NCBI RefSeq assembly: GCF_026625145.1
Contig: NZ_CP113088.1
Coordinates: forward strand, 2,397,501-2,461,500
Length of the DNA stretch: 64,000 bases
Direction: 5' to 3'
Source: Lacinutrix neustonica
GTDB taxonomy: Bacteria; Bacteroidota; Bacteroidia; Flavobacteriales; Flavobacteriaceae
The notes under the pieces were generated by a model, which saw nothing but the letters and a program-made list of their open reading frames with translations, was not told where the DNA came from and searched no databases. Of this stretch, positions 39,636 through 51,600 are shown in pieces (the first letter of the stretch is position 1; each line of letters starts with the position of its first letter). A program made the position numbers and the translations under genes.

Positions 39636-40289
39636 ATGTTAGATAAAACAGGTATAGCCAAACGCATAGCAAAAGAAGTAAAAGATGGATATTATGTAAA
39701 CTTAGGCATAGGGATACCAACATTAGTAGCCAACTATGTACTTGATGATATTGAGGTTGAATTTCAAAGTGAAAATGGCGTGCTAGGTATGGGGCCATTT
39801 CCCTTTGAAGGCGAAGAAGATGCCGATATTATTAACGCAGGAAAGCAGACCATAACCACATTGCCTGGAGCCAGTTTTTTTGATAGCGCGATGAGTTTTG
39901 CCATGATTAGAGGGCAACATGTAGACTTGACTATTTTGGGTGCTATGGAGGTTGCGGAAAATGGGGATATTGCCAACTGGAAAATACCAGGAAAAATGGT
40001 GAAAGGTATGGGTGGTGCTATGGATTTAGTGGCCAGTGCAGAAAACATTATTGTCGCGATGATGCATACCAATAGAGCTGGCGAATCCAAGCTTCTTAAG
40101 AAATGCTCTTTACCGTTAACAGGTGTTGGGTGTGTGAAAAAAGTAGTGACAAACCTCGCAGTATTAGAAGTGACCAATAGAGGGTTCAAACTATTAGAAC
40201 GCGCGCCAGGCGTTTCAGTCGAAGAAATACAAGAAGCTACTGAAGGTGCTCTGATTATTGAAGGAGACATTCGAGAAATGCGCTTGTAA
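39636..40289 (+). CDS. scoB: 3-oxoacid CoA-transferase subunit B
   Basis: This intact 217-residue subunit has the catalytic glutamate in QSENGVLGMGPFP, which forms a thioester with CoA, and the conserved GGAMDLV and ELLERAPGVS-like end. It lies 100 bases after scoA and completes the heterodimer. The pair supports use of ketone bodies or of acetoacetate from amino-acid and fatty-acid breakdown. Confidence 0.95.
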   Translation: MLDKTGIAKRIAKEVKDGYYVNLGIGIPTLVANYVLDDIEVEFQSENGVLGMGPFPFEGEEDADIINAGKQTITTLPGASFFDSAMSFAMIRGQHVDLTILGAMEVAENGDIANWKIPGKMVKGMGGAMDLVASAENIIVAMMHTNRAGESKLLKKCSLPLTGVGCVKKVVTNLAVLEVTNRGFKLLERAPGVSVEEIQEATEGALIIEGDIREMRL

Positions 40290-40617
40290 CTTTGATAGCG
40301 GTCACATGGCGATTATAACCTAGAAAGTAATCGCATTTAAATTATAAAAAGAAAGTCTGCATGACATGGAAGGGTGTTAATTTTAAATAAATTTAAAACT
40401 AAAATCAATAAATTGCGCCTTAAACGTTAAAATTTTATGTATTTCATCGAATATTAATGCTGTTTAGCCGATAATTTGGAAATGTATGATATATTGGTCT
40501 TCCCAAACTATCTAACATTATAAAACTCAAATGTACCATAATTTAACCTTTATGTTATTGTTTTAACCCAAGTTTACTAATTTAAAAATAATCCAAATTT
40601 ACCTAAAACGACCTAGT
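40290..40617. other. Intergenic region related to the M43 protease upstream region
   Basis: No gene is seen. The segment 40422-40475 (AACGTTAAAATTTTA, then GTATTTCATCGAA, then GATAATTT) matches the order and sequence found at 42634-42692, upstream of the M43 protease gene. Confidence 0.5.
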
Positions 40618-40743
40618 ATGAATACAGCAGCAAATCTACCTGAACACTCTACAATTATTAACAGAACTTTTAATGGGATTAAAAATACGTTGCGTTTTAC
40701 TAAAAGCGTATTATATTTAACTAAGAAAGTATTCATGTTGTAA
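40618..40743 (+). other. Small open reading frame of 41 codons with protease-like upstream region
   Basis: It begins MNTAANLPEHSTIINRTFNG and ends KVFML. The length, a plausible start, and an upstream region shared with the M43 protease gene make it more than noise, but there is no homology I can name and no signal peptide. It may be a real small gene or the relic of a duplicated promoter. Confidence 0.35.
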
Positions 40744-40881
40744 TTGTTGACTATAAGCAGCGCTACATAATTATAAAATCCTACATTACCTTTTAATTAC
40801 CGATTTATATTTTGAAATACTTAATTGATAGTGAGATTCTTTATGTTATTGCTTACAAGGTCATGAACAATTAGAAAGAAG

Positions 40882-42571
40882 CTACTTTAGGGGGGTCGGA
40901 ATAGAAGCAATTAATCTTTGAGTATATTCCTTTTTAGGTGCGTTGTATATTTCATCAGCATCCCCAATTTCTTCAATTTTACCTTTGTTCATTACCAGTA
41001 ATTGGTCACTCATATATTTCACGACAGACAAGTCATGAGAGATAAAGATATAGGTAAATCCAAAATTTTCTTTCAATTCATTCAGCAAATTCAGTACTTG
41101 AGCTTGTACTGAAATATCCAAGGCAGAAACAGATTCATCACAAATAATCAATTTAGGTTGTAAAGCTACTGTTCGTGCAATGCCTATACGTTGGCGTTGG
41201 CCGCCGAGAAAATTCGTGAGGATAACGGTTAAAATAGTCTTCATTTAACCCTACGCGACTTAAAATAGACATCGCCTTTTCTTTGCGCGCTTCATCTGTG
41301 GCATAAAGTTTATGTACTTTCATTGGTTCCATAATCGCGTTACCCACAGTTAAACGCGGATTTAAAGAAGAATAGGGATCTTGAAATATAATTTGAATGT
41401 CCTTTCTAAGCGTTTTTGTTTCAGAAGACGACAAGGTAGTAATATCTCTTCCTTTATATAGTATAGCTCCGAAGTAGGTCTATCTAAAAGTAAAATGGCA
41501 TTGCCTAAAGTCGATTTCCCGCAACCCGATTCTCCAACTAACCCAAGGGTTTCGCCTTCGTATACTTTAAAACTTACATCATTCACAGCCTTAAAGCTTG
41601 TTTGTTTTGTAAACCAACCAGGGTTAGAAACGTATTCTTTCTCCAAATTAATTACTTCTAGCAAAGGCGTTTTACTGTATATCTTTTTATGACTCATTGC
41701 CCGCATTTCACTAGTTATAATCGTTTTAGAAACCGTGTCATGCATAACATCATGAATAGTTGGTAGGGTTTTTTGTCTTGTCGTTAATGAGGGTTTCGAA
41801 TGTATGAGCGCTTTTGTGTAGTTGTGTTGAGGGGATTTAAAAATGGCATTAACCGTATTTTGCTCTACTATTTGTCCTTTATACATTACCAAAACGCGAT
41901 CTGCAATTTGGGAAATTAAAGACAGGTCGTGTGTTATAAAAAGAATACTCATTTGGGTTTCCGCTTGTAGTGTTTTAAGCAGTTCGATAATATCCTTTTG
42001 TACCGTAACATCTAAAGCAGTGGTAGGCTCATCGGCGATTAAAATTTTAGGCTTGCAAGCAATGGCCATCGCAATCATTACCCGTTGTTTTTGGCCTCCG
42101 GATATTTCGTGTGGATAGGATTTGTATACGCGATCAGGATCTGGAAGCTTGACCTTGGTGAAAAGAGACAAGGTTTCCTTTTTTATCTCTTTTTTTGAGA
42201 GGCTGGTGTGTTGCTTCAAGATTTCTTCCACCTGTTTTCCGCATCGCATAGAAGGGTTTAAAGAACTCATGGGTTCTTGAAAAATCATAGCTATCTTTTG
42301 CCCTCTTATCGTCTCGGAAGGTTTCAGTATTCATTTTGGTGAGATCGTCACCTTCAAAATAAATTTCTCGGGAAGAGATTCTCGAAATGTTCTTCGGAAG
42401 CAACCCTAAAATAGCTAATGAGGAGACCGATTTTCCCGAACCAGATTCACCAACAATACCTAATATTTCATTAGTGTTTAAATGGTAGGAAATAGAATGA
42501 ATGATTTCTATTTCTTGTGCGTTAGACAAAAAAGAAATAGATAGGTTGTTTATTGAGAGTACTGGTTTCAT
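40882..42571 (-). CDS. Fused oligopeptide ABC transporter ATPase (DppD-DppF type)
   Basis: After repair this encodes 562 residues with two ATPase domains in one chain. The first has [31 protein letters not shown] and [13 protein letters not shown]; the second has [14 protein letters not shown], an [13 protein letters not shown] signature and [13 protein letters not shown]. It should energise uptake of peptides or nickel-like substrates, but no permease or binding protein is encoded next to it. Frames break at 42317 (TTCCGAGACG for TTCCAGACG), 41473 (ACTTCGGAGC for ACTTCTGGAGC) and 41209 (TTTCTCGGCGG for TTTCTGGCGG), minus-strand sequence. Confidence 0.9.
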
Positions 42572-42604
42572 ATATTATGTAAATGTAGGAATAATAGACA
42601 ATTT

Positions 42605-42626
42605 AATTACGGTTTTAGCCGTAATT
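42605..42626. promoter_or_regulatory. Palindromic operator-like element upstream of the M43 protease gene
   Basis: TTACGG (42607-42612) and CCGTAA (42619-42624) flank TTTTAG, with AA and TT extending the symmetry to 22 bases. It ends 129 bases before the start codon. Three more copies precede the next three protease genes. Confidence 0.65.
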
Positions 42627-42755
42627 GAAACCGAACGTTAAAATTTTAACAGTATTTCATCGAAAACATTGCGGTGTTGATAATTTAATATTTTTAATTT
42701 CTATACTTTCGCTGCCGATATAATAAAAAATTAATTAATTCTTTAAACAATCCTC

Positions 42756-44657
42756 ATGAAAAAAACAATTACTTTATCATTATTGAGTTTACTTTTCACG
42801 GTGTTCGCCTTTGCCCAACAGCAAAGAGAATGTGGTGTCATTGAAAATTTTGAGTACAGAAAACAATTAGATCCACAACTGGAATCTAGAATGGCTCAAA
42901 TTGAAGCTTTTACAGAGCAAAAAGTAAAAGAATTAGAATCCCAAGAAGCTCAGGGTAAAATAGTAGGCAGCATTATTACCATTCCAGTGGTAGTACATGT
43001 GATTTATAGCAATTCAAATGAAAACATTAGTGAGGCTCAAATTTTATCTCAAATACAAGTCTTAAACGACGATTTTAGAAGACTAAATGCCGATGCAAAT
43101 AATACGTGGTCACAAGCAGCAGACACTCAAATTGAATTCTGTATGGCGACTGTAGATCCTAATGGAAGTGCCACTAACGGTATTACAAGAAAGTCATCTA
43201 CTAGAACATCTTGGGGAACCAATGATGATATGAAAAAAGCTTCTCAAGGAGGTGTAAATCCATGGGATGCTTCACAATACCTTAACATGTGGGTATGTAA
43301 TATTGGAGGCGGAATTCTTGGATATGCACAGTTTCCTGGAGGGAGTGCCTCTACAGATGGTGTTGTTATGGGGCCGCAATATTTTGGATCTAAAAATTTA
43401 GGTTCAGGATTTTATTTGTCGGCACCTTTTGATGAGGGAAGAACAGCAACACACGAAGTAGGACACTTTTTTAACCTACGTCATATTTGGGGAGATTCAA
43501 ATTGTGGAAACGATTTAGTGAGTGATACACCTACGCATCAAACGTCTAATGGCGGTTGTCCTACGGGAAAAGTGTCTTGTGGATCAACCGATATGGTTGA
43601 AAACTATATGGATTATACAAATGACTCTTGTATGAACTTATTTACTACAGGACAAAAAAACAGAATGCGCGCCGTTTTAAATGCAGGTGGTTCAAGAAGA
43701 GCTTTAGCATTATCTGAAAAATGTGGTGGAACAACAACAACTCCAACATGTACCGATGGTATTCAAAATGGAAACGAAACAGGTGTAGATTGTGGTGGTT
43801 CATGTACGCCTTGTCAAACAGGGAATCAATATTGCGCTTCTCAAGGAAACAGTGTTGCAGATGAATACATTTCTAGAGTACAATTAGGAAGTATTAATAA
43901 ATCTTCCGGAGCACAGAAATATTCAAACTTCGTAAGTACATCAACAGATTTAAACAAAGGTTCTGCATATACAATCACAGTGACACCAACGTGGACTGGT
44001 ACTAAATATAATGAAGGCTATGCGGCTTGGATTGATTATAACAATGATGGTGATTTTACAGATGCTGGAGAACAAATTTTCTCTAAGTCGGCATCGCAAA
44101 CGTCACCGGTAAGCGGAAGCTTTACTGTGCCTTCAGGGACAGCTAATGGAAACAAAAGATTACGAGTTTCTATGAAATACAATGGCATCCCAACATCTTG
44201 TGAGACTTTTTCTTACGGAGAAGTAGAAGATTATACGGTAAATATTAAAACAGGAACGGCGCCAGTAGATAAATGTGCGGGAGTCTCAGAATATGTTAGT
44301 GGTCAATCTTACCCAGTAGGAGCGAAAGTGACGTATTATGGAACCTTGTATCAAAGAACGTCTACAGGTTGGGCGAATCTAGGTCCTTGTGGGACTGCTA
44401 GAATTACAGAGGAAGGTTTTGTACAATACTTAGGTGTAGACATCTCAGTATATCCAAACCCAGTAAAAGGCAATACTTTATACATAAAATCGAATGTTGA
44501 AAACTTACCATTTACAGTAGTAAACATGTTAGGGCAACAAGTAGCAAGAGGAACATCTACCAATGGTGTTGATGTTAGCAATCTTGAAACGGGACTTTAC
44601 ATGATTCAATTTAATGTGAATGATAAAGTAGAGACTAGAAAGTTTATAAAGCAATAG
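42756..44657 (+). CDS. T9SS-secreted M43 (pappalysin-like) metalloprotease
   Basis: This intact 633-residue protein has a signal peptide (LLFTVFAFA), a short propeptide and a metzincin domain with HEVGHFFNLRH at residues 233-243 and a Met-turn region VENYMDYTNDSCMN. A Cys-rich linker, a GEVED module (YISRVQLGSI to [12 protein letters not shown]), a carbohydrate-binding-like module (YPVGAKVTYYGTLYQR) and a C-terminal T9SS sorting domain (VYPNPVKG to RKFIKQ) follow. It should be exported by the Sec system, then by the T9SS, and anchored or released at the cell surface. It is first of four protease genes, each with its own terminator. Confidence 0.92.
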   Translation: MKKTITLSLLSLLFTVFAFAQQQRECGVIENFEYRKQLDPQLESRMAQIEAFTEQKVKELESQEAQGKIVGSIITIPVVVHVIYSNSNENISEAQILSQIQVLNDDFRRLNADANNTWSQAADTQIEFCMATVDPNGSATNGITRKSSTRTSWGTNDDMKKASQGGVNPWDASQYLNMWVCNIGGGILGYAQFPGGSASTDGVVMGPQYFGSKNLGSGFYLSAPFDEGRTATHEVGHFFNLRHIWGDSNCGNDLVSDTPTHQTSNGGCPTGKVSCGSTDMVENYMDYTNDSCMNLFTTGQKNRMRAVLNAGGSRRALALSEKCGGTTTTPTCTDGIQNGNETGVDCGGSCTPCQTGNQYCASQGNSVADEYISRVQLGSINKSSGAQKYSNFVSTSTDLNKGSAYTITVTPTWTGTKYNEGYAAWIDYNNDGDFTDAGEQIFSKSASQTSPVSGSFTVPSGTANGNKRLRVSMKYNGIPTSCETFSYGEVEDYTVNIKTGTAPVDKCAGVSEYVSGQSYPVGAKVTYYGTLYQRTSTGWANLGPCGTARITEEGFVQYLGVDISVYPNPVKGNTLYIKSNVENLPFTVVNMLGQQVARGTSTNGVDVSNLETGLYMIQFNVNDKVETRKFIKQ

Positions 44658-44687
44658 TCCACTATTTTAACAACGAACTGTTATTTA

Positions 44688-44717
44688 AAAGCCTCAGCGA
44701 AAGTTGAGGCTTTTTTT
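44688..44717 (+). terminator. Terminator after the M43 protease gene
   Basis: AAAGCCTCA pairs with TGAGGCTTT around GCGAAAGT and runs into TTTT. Confidence 0.85.
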
Positions 44718-44736
44718 ATTGAACTTTACCGTTGTA

Positions 44737-44754
44737 TTACGGTTAAAACCATAC
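44737..44754. promoter_or_regulatory. Half-degenerate copy of the operator-like element upstream of the M4 gene
   Basis: TTACGGTTAAAACCATAC keeps the left half and AACC of the right half. Upstream, ACCGT at 44728 also pairs with ACGGT. It ends 148 bases before the start codon. Confidence 0.5.
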
Positions 44755-44902
44755 ATCTAGTAGAATAGTTTTCTACTTAGTGTTATACGTCGAAAACAGC
44801 AGAGTGAAACTCGGTATTTAACAAAATTTTAATACATTCATTGCGGATATTCTATGAACCATCCGGAAATTTTAATTAATCCATCTTAAAATCATTATTA
44901 TT

Positions 44903-47900
44903 ATGAAAAAAAACTCCCTCAAGGCATTGTCCTTGTCACTTTTTGCAGCATGCATTTGTGCTTCCAGTTTTGCACAAGATAAAGTACAGCAAAAAATTTA
45001 TGGCGATAATGGTCAACCCTCATTAGTAGTCTTTAGTAAAGAGGCCTCTTATTCTATGCAAGATGTGAATGCGGTTTTAGCAGAACAGTTAAAGACAAGA
45101 GGTGGGGATAGCTTTTCCCAAATTAATTCTGAATCGGATAATATAGGTTTTGTTCATCAAAAGTACCAACAAGTATATAATGGTATTCCTGTAGAATTTG
45201 GAACGTATACCTTACATGGAAAAAATGGAAAGGTAGCTTCAATTAGTGGAGAATATTATGACTTAGAAGGTGTTAATACAAATCCTAAAATTAATAAGTT
45301 GCAAGGCTTTCAATCTGCAGTAAATCAAATAGGTGCCCAAAGTTATTTATGGGAAAATGCTGAGATGGCGGAACAAATGAATTATTCTAAACCAGCAGGG
45401 CAATTAGTTTTACTCCCTAATTTGGATGCTCAAGGAAAAGAAACGTCTAAAAATGCACAACTCGCTTATAAATATGACATTTATGCGACTCAACCAATAA
45501 GTAGAGGAGAGATTTATGTTGATGCTGTTACCGGTAAAGTTTTGTTTTATAATAGCATTATTAAGCACTTGGATGAACACGCCAACTCATCTAAAAATTT
45601 GGTAACTGTAGATACGGAGCACAGTGATAAAGCGGCAAATGCTTACAGAGCTACAGGTAATGCGGCGACAAGATACAGTGGTACAAAACAAATTACAACG
45701 CGCGTGGTGGGTTCTAGCTATGCTTTGAGAGACGATACACGAGGAAATGGAGTGAATACCTATAATAGTGGAAGACAACCGTCTTACCCATCTACCAATT
45801 TTACAGATGCTAATAATGATTGGACCGCTGCAGAATTTGACAATACAAATAAAGATAATGCTGCTTTAGACGCCCACTGGGGAGCAGAAAAAACATATGA
45901 TTACTTATCTACCGTGCATTCTAGGAATTCGTACAACGGTTACTGGTGCAGCAATTAATAGCTGGGTACATTATGATGATGTAGCCGGTGGCTTAGGTTA
46001 TGACAATGCCTTTTGGAATGGAAGTGTTATGACCTATGGTGATGGTTCGTCTAATGGTGCAGAAGGCAATGGCTATTTTGATGCTTTAACGTCTATAGAT
46101 GTTGCGGCTCACGAAATAGGACATGCAGTAACAAGTAGTACGGCAAACTTAGCTTACCAAAGAGAATCGGAGGACTTAATGAAGGGTTTTCTGACATTTG
46201 GGGAGCAGCAGTGGAGCATTTCGCTAAAGGAAATGGAAATGATGCAGCACCATCAGCAGAGATCTGGTTAATTGGTGACGAAATTGATAGAAGAACGGGT
46301 TCTTCTGCCTTACGCTCTATGAGCAATCCAACATCTCGTAGTCAACCAGATACTTATGGAGGAACGTATTGGAAAAACCCAAATTGTGGAACACCAACAC
46401 AATCTAATGATTATTGTGGTGTGCATACCAACTCGGGTGTATTAAACTATTGGTTTTACTTAAACGTAGCTGGTGGAACGGGTACTAACGATATAGGAAA
46501 TGCCTTTAGTGTTTACGGTATTGGAATGACCAAATCTGCTAAAATTGCTTACAGAACCTTAACACAATATTTATCGGCTAATTCAACATTTGCAAATGCA
46601 AGAACTGGAGCCATTCAATCGGCGATCGATTTATATGGGGCTGGTGGTGCTGAAGAAATAGCAGTGACTAATGCATGGCATGCAGTAGGTGTTGGCTCAG
46701 CATACGGAGGCGGAGGCGGTGGAAGCAATTATTGTGCTTCTCAAAGTTCTAATGTTAATGATGAATATATTTCTCGTGTACAATTAAACACCATAAATAA
46801 TGCGTCAGGCGCACAGTTTTATTCCGATTTTACTTCTGTTGCTACCACTTTGGCAAAAGGATCTACACACACTGTAACGATTACACCAACTTGGACAGGT
46901 ACTAAGTACAATGAAGCTTTTGCTGTTTGGATTGATTACAATGGAGATAAAGATTTTAGTGATTCAGGAGAGTTATTAGGTACTGTAGCTCCAAATCAAA
47001 ATGCGACCTCTAGCATAACGTTTACTGTGCCATCATCGGCTAGTGCAACGTCTACTAGAATGCGTGTGTCTATGCAATATAATGCGGTGCCAACAGCATG
47101 TCAGTCATTTACATACGGTGAAGTTGAAGACTACACCATTAATATCGGTGGAACAACTGCAGATACACAAGCGCCAAGTGCTCCAACGAGCTTAACGGCT
47201 TCAGGAATTACACAAACAACAACCAATTTATCTTGGACCGCGTCTACAGATAACGTAGGTGTAACGGGCTATGAAGTTTTTCAAGGTAGCAATAGCTTAG
47301 GAACAGTAACGGCAACATCCTCTAACATAACAGGTTTAACAGCAAATACTACGTATTCTTTTACTGTTAAAGCAAAGGATGCCGCTGGAAATGTATCAGC
47401 ATCAAGTAATGCGGTGAGTGTAACCACATTGTCAGATACACCATCCGGAGGTTGTACAGGAGGTATTACGTCTTTCCCTTACGGAGAAAGTTTCGAAAGC
47501 GGATTAGGTGCTTGGACTCAAGCTACTGGAGACGATTTAAACTGGACACGTGACAGTGGTGGAACGCCTTCGTCAAATACAGGACCGGCATCAGGTTCAG
47601 CAGGATCTTGGTACATGTTTGTAGAAGCGTCTTCTCCAAATTATCCAAGTAAGAGTGCTATTCTAAACTCTCCTTGTTTTAATTTGAGTAGTGTCTCTAA
47701 TGCTTTTTTCACTTTCGATTACCATATGTATGGCGCTAGTAATTTAGGAAGCATAGCGGTTGAGGCTAGTAATAATAGCGGTAGCTCATGGGCTGCAATC
47801 CGGAGTCAATCCGGAGCGACTCAAGGCAATGCATGGCAATCTGTAAGTTTAGATTTGTCAGCTTATGTTGGAGGTTCCGTGCAATTAAGATTCGTACGAA

Positions 47901-48373
47901 TCACAGGAGATACATGGCAAGCAGATATTGCAATAGATAATGTGAAACTTTTAAATGCTGCGCCAAGCACAGACATTTGTGCTGGCGTTTCAGAATATGT
48001 GAGCACTCAATCTTATAGTACTGGAGATCGAGTAACGTACCAAGGTAATTTATTTGAAAGAACAGCATCAGGTTGGACGAACTTAGGTGCTTGTGGCACC
48101 ACTTTAAACGCTGTAGTTGCAGTGGCCGTTAACTATCCGCCAAATGCTTTAGAAATTTCATTATATCCAAATCCAGTTGCTGGAAGCACCCTGTATGTTA
48201 AAACATCAGTAGCACGTTTGTCTTATACCGTGGTTAATATGTTAGGTCAGCAAGTGGCAAGAGGGACAACATCCGGAAATGGTGTGAATGTTTCGGGGCT
48301 TAAAGCTGGATTGTATTTAATTCAATTTGACATAAACGACCAAGTGATTTCTAAAAAATTCATGAAACAATAA
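44903..48373 (+). CDS. T9SS-secreted M4 (thermolysin-like) metalloprotease
   Basis: After repair this encodes 1156 residues: signal peptide, FTP/PepSY-like propeptide (residues about 50-240), and an M4 domain with [10 protein letters not shown] near residue 402 and [13 protein letters not shown] bearing the third ligand. C-terminal modules are GEVED (SYGE-like [12 protein letters not shown]), FN3 ([14 protein letters not shown]), a MAM-like module ([12 protein letters not shown] to [12 protein letters not shown]), a carbohydrate-binding-like module and a T9SS sorting domain. Frames break near 45938 (AACGGTTACTGG, cause unclear) and 46160 (GAATCGGAGG for GAATCTGGAGG). At 47811 CGG (Arg) probably replaces TGG (Trp). 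Confidence 0.9.
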
Positions 48374-48406
48374 TTATAAGTCACTAACCAACTAATAATT
48401 ATGTTT

Positions 48407-48436
48407 AAAGCCCAAGCGAAAGCTTGGGCTTTTTTA
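48407..48436 (+). terminator. Terminator after the M4 protease gene
   Basis: AAAGCCCAAGC pairs with GCTTGGGCTTT around GAAA and runs into T residues. Its first half is identical to the terminator at 56927. Confidence 0.85.
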
Positions 48437-48453
48437 GTTTATAGAGGAAAGCT

Positions 48454-48471
48454 TTACGGTTAAAACCGTAA
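48454..48471. promoter_or_regulatory. Perfect operator-like palindrome upstream of the M12B-like gene
   Basis: TTACGGTTAAAACCGTAA is a perfect inverted repeat except the two central base pairs, which are also near symmetric. It ends 130 bases before the start codon and just after the terminator of the previous gene. Confidence 0.65.
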
Positions 48472-48601
48472 TTTTTATGATATAACTAAATTTTTACTGT
48501 TGTTTATTAAGTTTTTTGATTTTATGCGTTAATATTTGTTAAAAAAGTGATAATTTAATTGAGATTTCACAATTAATCAATTAATCTTTTAAACCACCCT
48601 C

Positions 48602-51600
48602 ATGAAAAAACTAGTATTATTAGCTTTTTTTATTTCTACATCGTTTGCTTTTTCACAAAGTAGATCACTGTGGCAAAAAAAGCTCCAGCAGCTGCTTCTC
48701 AAGTAAAACAAAGTAAAAAGAACTTGCCAACCAGCACAACTTACCATTTAAATTTTGAAGGTTTAAAGCAAGCCTTAATCAAAGCGCCTATAAGAGGCTC
48801 AGCCTCTAATAATTCTAATGTTATTATTGAATTCCCTAATGATCGAGGTGAATTTGAGCGTTTTAGAATCGTTGAAGCTTCTGTGATGCATCCCGACTTA
48901 GAAGCAAAATATCCAGGAATTAAATCGTATGCAGGACAGGGCGTAGATGATGCTTCCGCAAGAATCCGCTTCAGTGTTTCACCGCTTGGTCTACAAAGCA
49001 TGAGGCTTTCAGCAGGACAGCCAGCTGCGTTTATTGAACCTTATACGATTGATGGCTTAGAATATACCGTCTACAAAAGAGAAGACAAAGCAGACACCTA
49101 TGATAATTTTGAGTGCCAAGTTACAGATGCCGCTAATAAAGCATTGTTGGGGAATACTTCTACGTTAAGAAATGCAGATGATGCTATTTTAAGAACCTAT
49201 AGATTAGCCGTGTCTACTACTGCAGAGTATACTATTTTTCATGGCGGTACAAAAGCATTAGCATTAGCAGCTATTAATACGACCATGACTAGAGTCAATG
49301 GTATTTTTGAAAACGATTTTAATGTGACCATGGTGTTAATAGCTAACACAGATGCGGTTATTTATACCAATGCATCTACAGACCCTTATGGCTCTACTTC
49401 GGGAGGTTTTAATAGTGCTTTACAAAACACGTTAACCAATGTCATTGGCGAAGCAAATTATGATGTCGGTCATTTATTTGCCAAGGCCTCAAATAATGGA
49501 AATGCAGGTTGTATAGGCTGTGTATGTGTAAATGGCCAAAAAGGTAGTGGATTTACCTCAAGGCAAGACCCAGTGGGTGATCCATTTGATGTAGATTATG
49601 TAGCTCATGAAATGGGGCACCAATTTGGAGGAAATCATACTTGGACGCATGGCGGAAATGAAGGGACTAATGTTCAGATGGAGCCTGGTAGCGGTAGCAC
49701 AATTATGGGTTATGCTGGAATTACAGGCGCTAATACTGATGTTCAACAAAATAGTGATCCTTATTTTCATGCGATTTCAATACAACAAATAACAAATTAC
49801 GTAAAATCAACAAGCTGTCAAACAAACACCAATACGGGTAACGCAGTGCCAACAGCCAGCGCTGGATCAAATTATACCATTCCAAAGGGAACCGCATTTG
49901 TATTAACAGGAGCCGGTTCTGATGCGAACTCGCAAGATGTGCTCACGTATTGCTGGGAGGAAATAGATGAGAATAACTCTGCGACTCAAAAGCCTAGTGT
50001 AACCGCTACTTCGGCCCCGCTTTTAGGTCTTATCTTCCATCTACCGATACTAAGAGGTATTTCCCTAGATTAGCGACCATTAAAACAGGCGCAACGGCTT
50101 GGGAGTGGGAAGCTGTGCCTAATGTTGCTAGAAGTTTAAATTTTAGGCTAACCGTGAGAGATAACAAAGCTGGAGGCGCCAATAATAATAGTGATGATAT
50201 GGCAATAACCGTGAATGGTACTGCGGGGCCCTTTGTTGTTAATACGCCAAATACAAATGTCACCTGGAATGCGGGGACCACGCAGTCTGTAACGTGGAAC
50301 GTTGCGGGAACAACAGGTAATGGTATAAATGCTGCTAATGTTGATATTTTTCTATCTATAGATGGTGGTAATACCTACCCAATTACTTTAGCAACTGGAG
50401 TGGCAAATGATGGATCGCAGAACATTGTAGTGCCAAATAACCAAGGCAATCAAAACAGAATAATGGTAAAAGGCTCGAATAATATTTTCTTCGATATCTC
50501 CAATAGTAATTTTACTATTGGAACTCCAGTAACTTGCGTTGCTAATGTTCCAGTGGGTTTAGCGGCTTCAAATATTGGGGCGTCAACAGCAACATTAAGT
50601 TGGACAGCAGTACCCGCTGCCACTTATGATTTGCGTTATAGAAAATGCGGAACAACAACTTGGACCACTAATGTGGTGACGGGAACGTCTTCAACCGTAT
50701 CAGGATTAACGACTTTAACCACATATGAAGCACAAGTAAGAAGTAAATGTTCTAGTGGAAGTAATTCAGCATATAGTGCTTCAGTGAGTTTTACAACAAC
50801 AGACGTCCAATTAAATTACTGTACTTCTGCAAGTTCAAATGTTAACGATGAATACATATCTAGGGTGCAATTAGGAACTATTAATAACATTTACGGAGCA
50901 CAATTCTATTCAGATTTTACAGCACAATCTACAAATTTAGCCAAGGGGTCTGCTACTGCGATTACAATCACTCCAACCTGGACCGGTACTGTTTATAATG
51001 AAGCTTATGCCGTTTGGATTGATTATAATAAAGATGGTGATTTTACAGATGCTGGAGAGCAAGTGTTTTCTCAAGCACCAACGCAAGCCACGCCAGTAAG
51101 CGGTACATTTACAGTACCAAATACAGCGACGAATGGTACGACAAGACTGCGGGTTGCAATGAAATATAATGCGGCACCCACTTCATGTGAGTCTTTTCAA
51201 TATGGAGAAGTTGAAGATTATACTGTTAACATTCAAGCGGGAGCAGGAGATACAACGGCCCCAGTAATTACATTAATAGGAAATGGAACCATTAACTTAT
51301 TGGTTGGTGATACTTATAATGAACAAGGAGCTACGGCAACAGATAATGTGGATGGAAACATCACCTCAAGTATTGTCATTACCGGTAATGTCGATACATC
51401 GGTAGCAGGTACGTACACCATTACCTATAATGTAAGCGACGCGGCTGGAAATGCAGCCACGCCAGTGATAAGAACCATTAATGTTACCCAGGTGAGTTAC
51501 GGATGTACTTCAGGCATTACCTCCTTCCCATACAATCAAGGGTTTGAAAGTGGGATAGGGGACTGGACGCAGTCTACGACAGATACTATTGATTGGACGG

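Noticed and set aside
45930-45945. CCAGA-type explanation for the frame break in the M4 protease near 45938
   Set aside because: The sequence AACGGTTACTGG can be repaired to the family sequence only by removing one T; the TCTAGG upstream at 45919 could be a miscall too, but the resulting protein fits the family less well. The cause is left open.
48670-50073. GTG start at 48670 for the M12B-like protease
   Set aside because: A clear signal peptide beginning at 48602 lies just upstream in another frame, joined by a seven-A run that is likely one base short.
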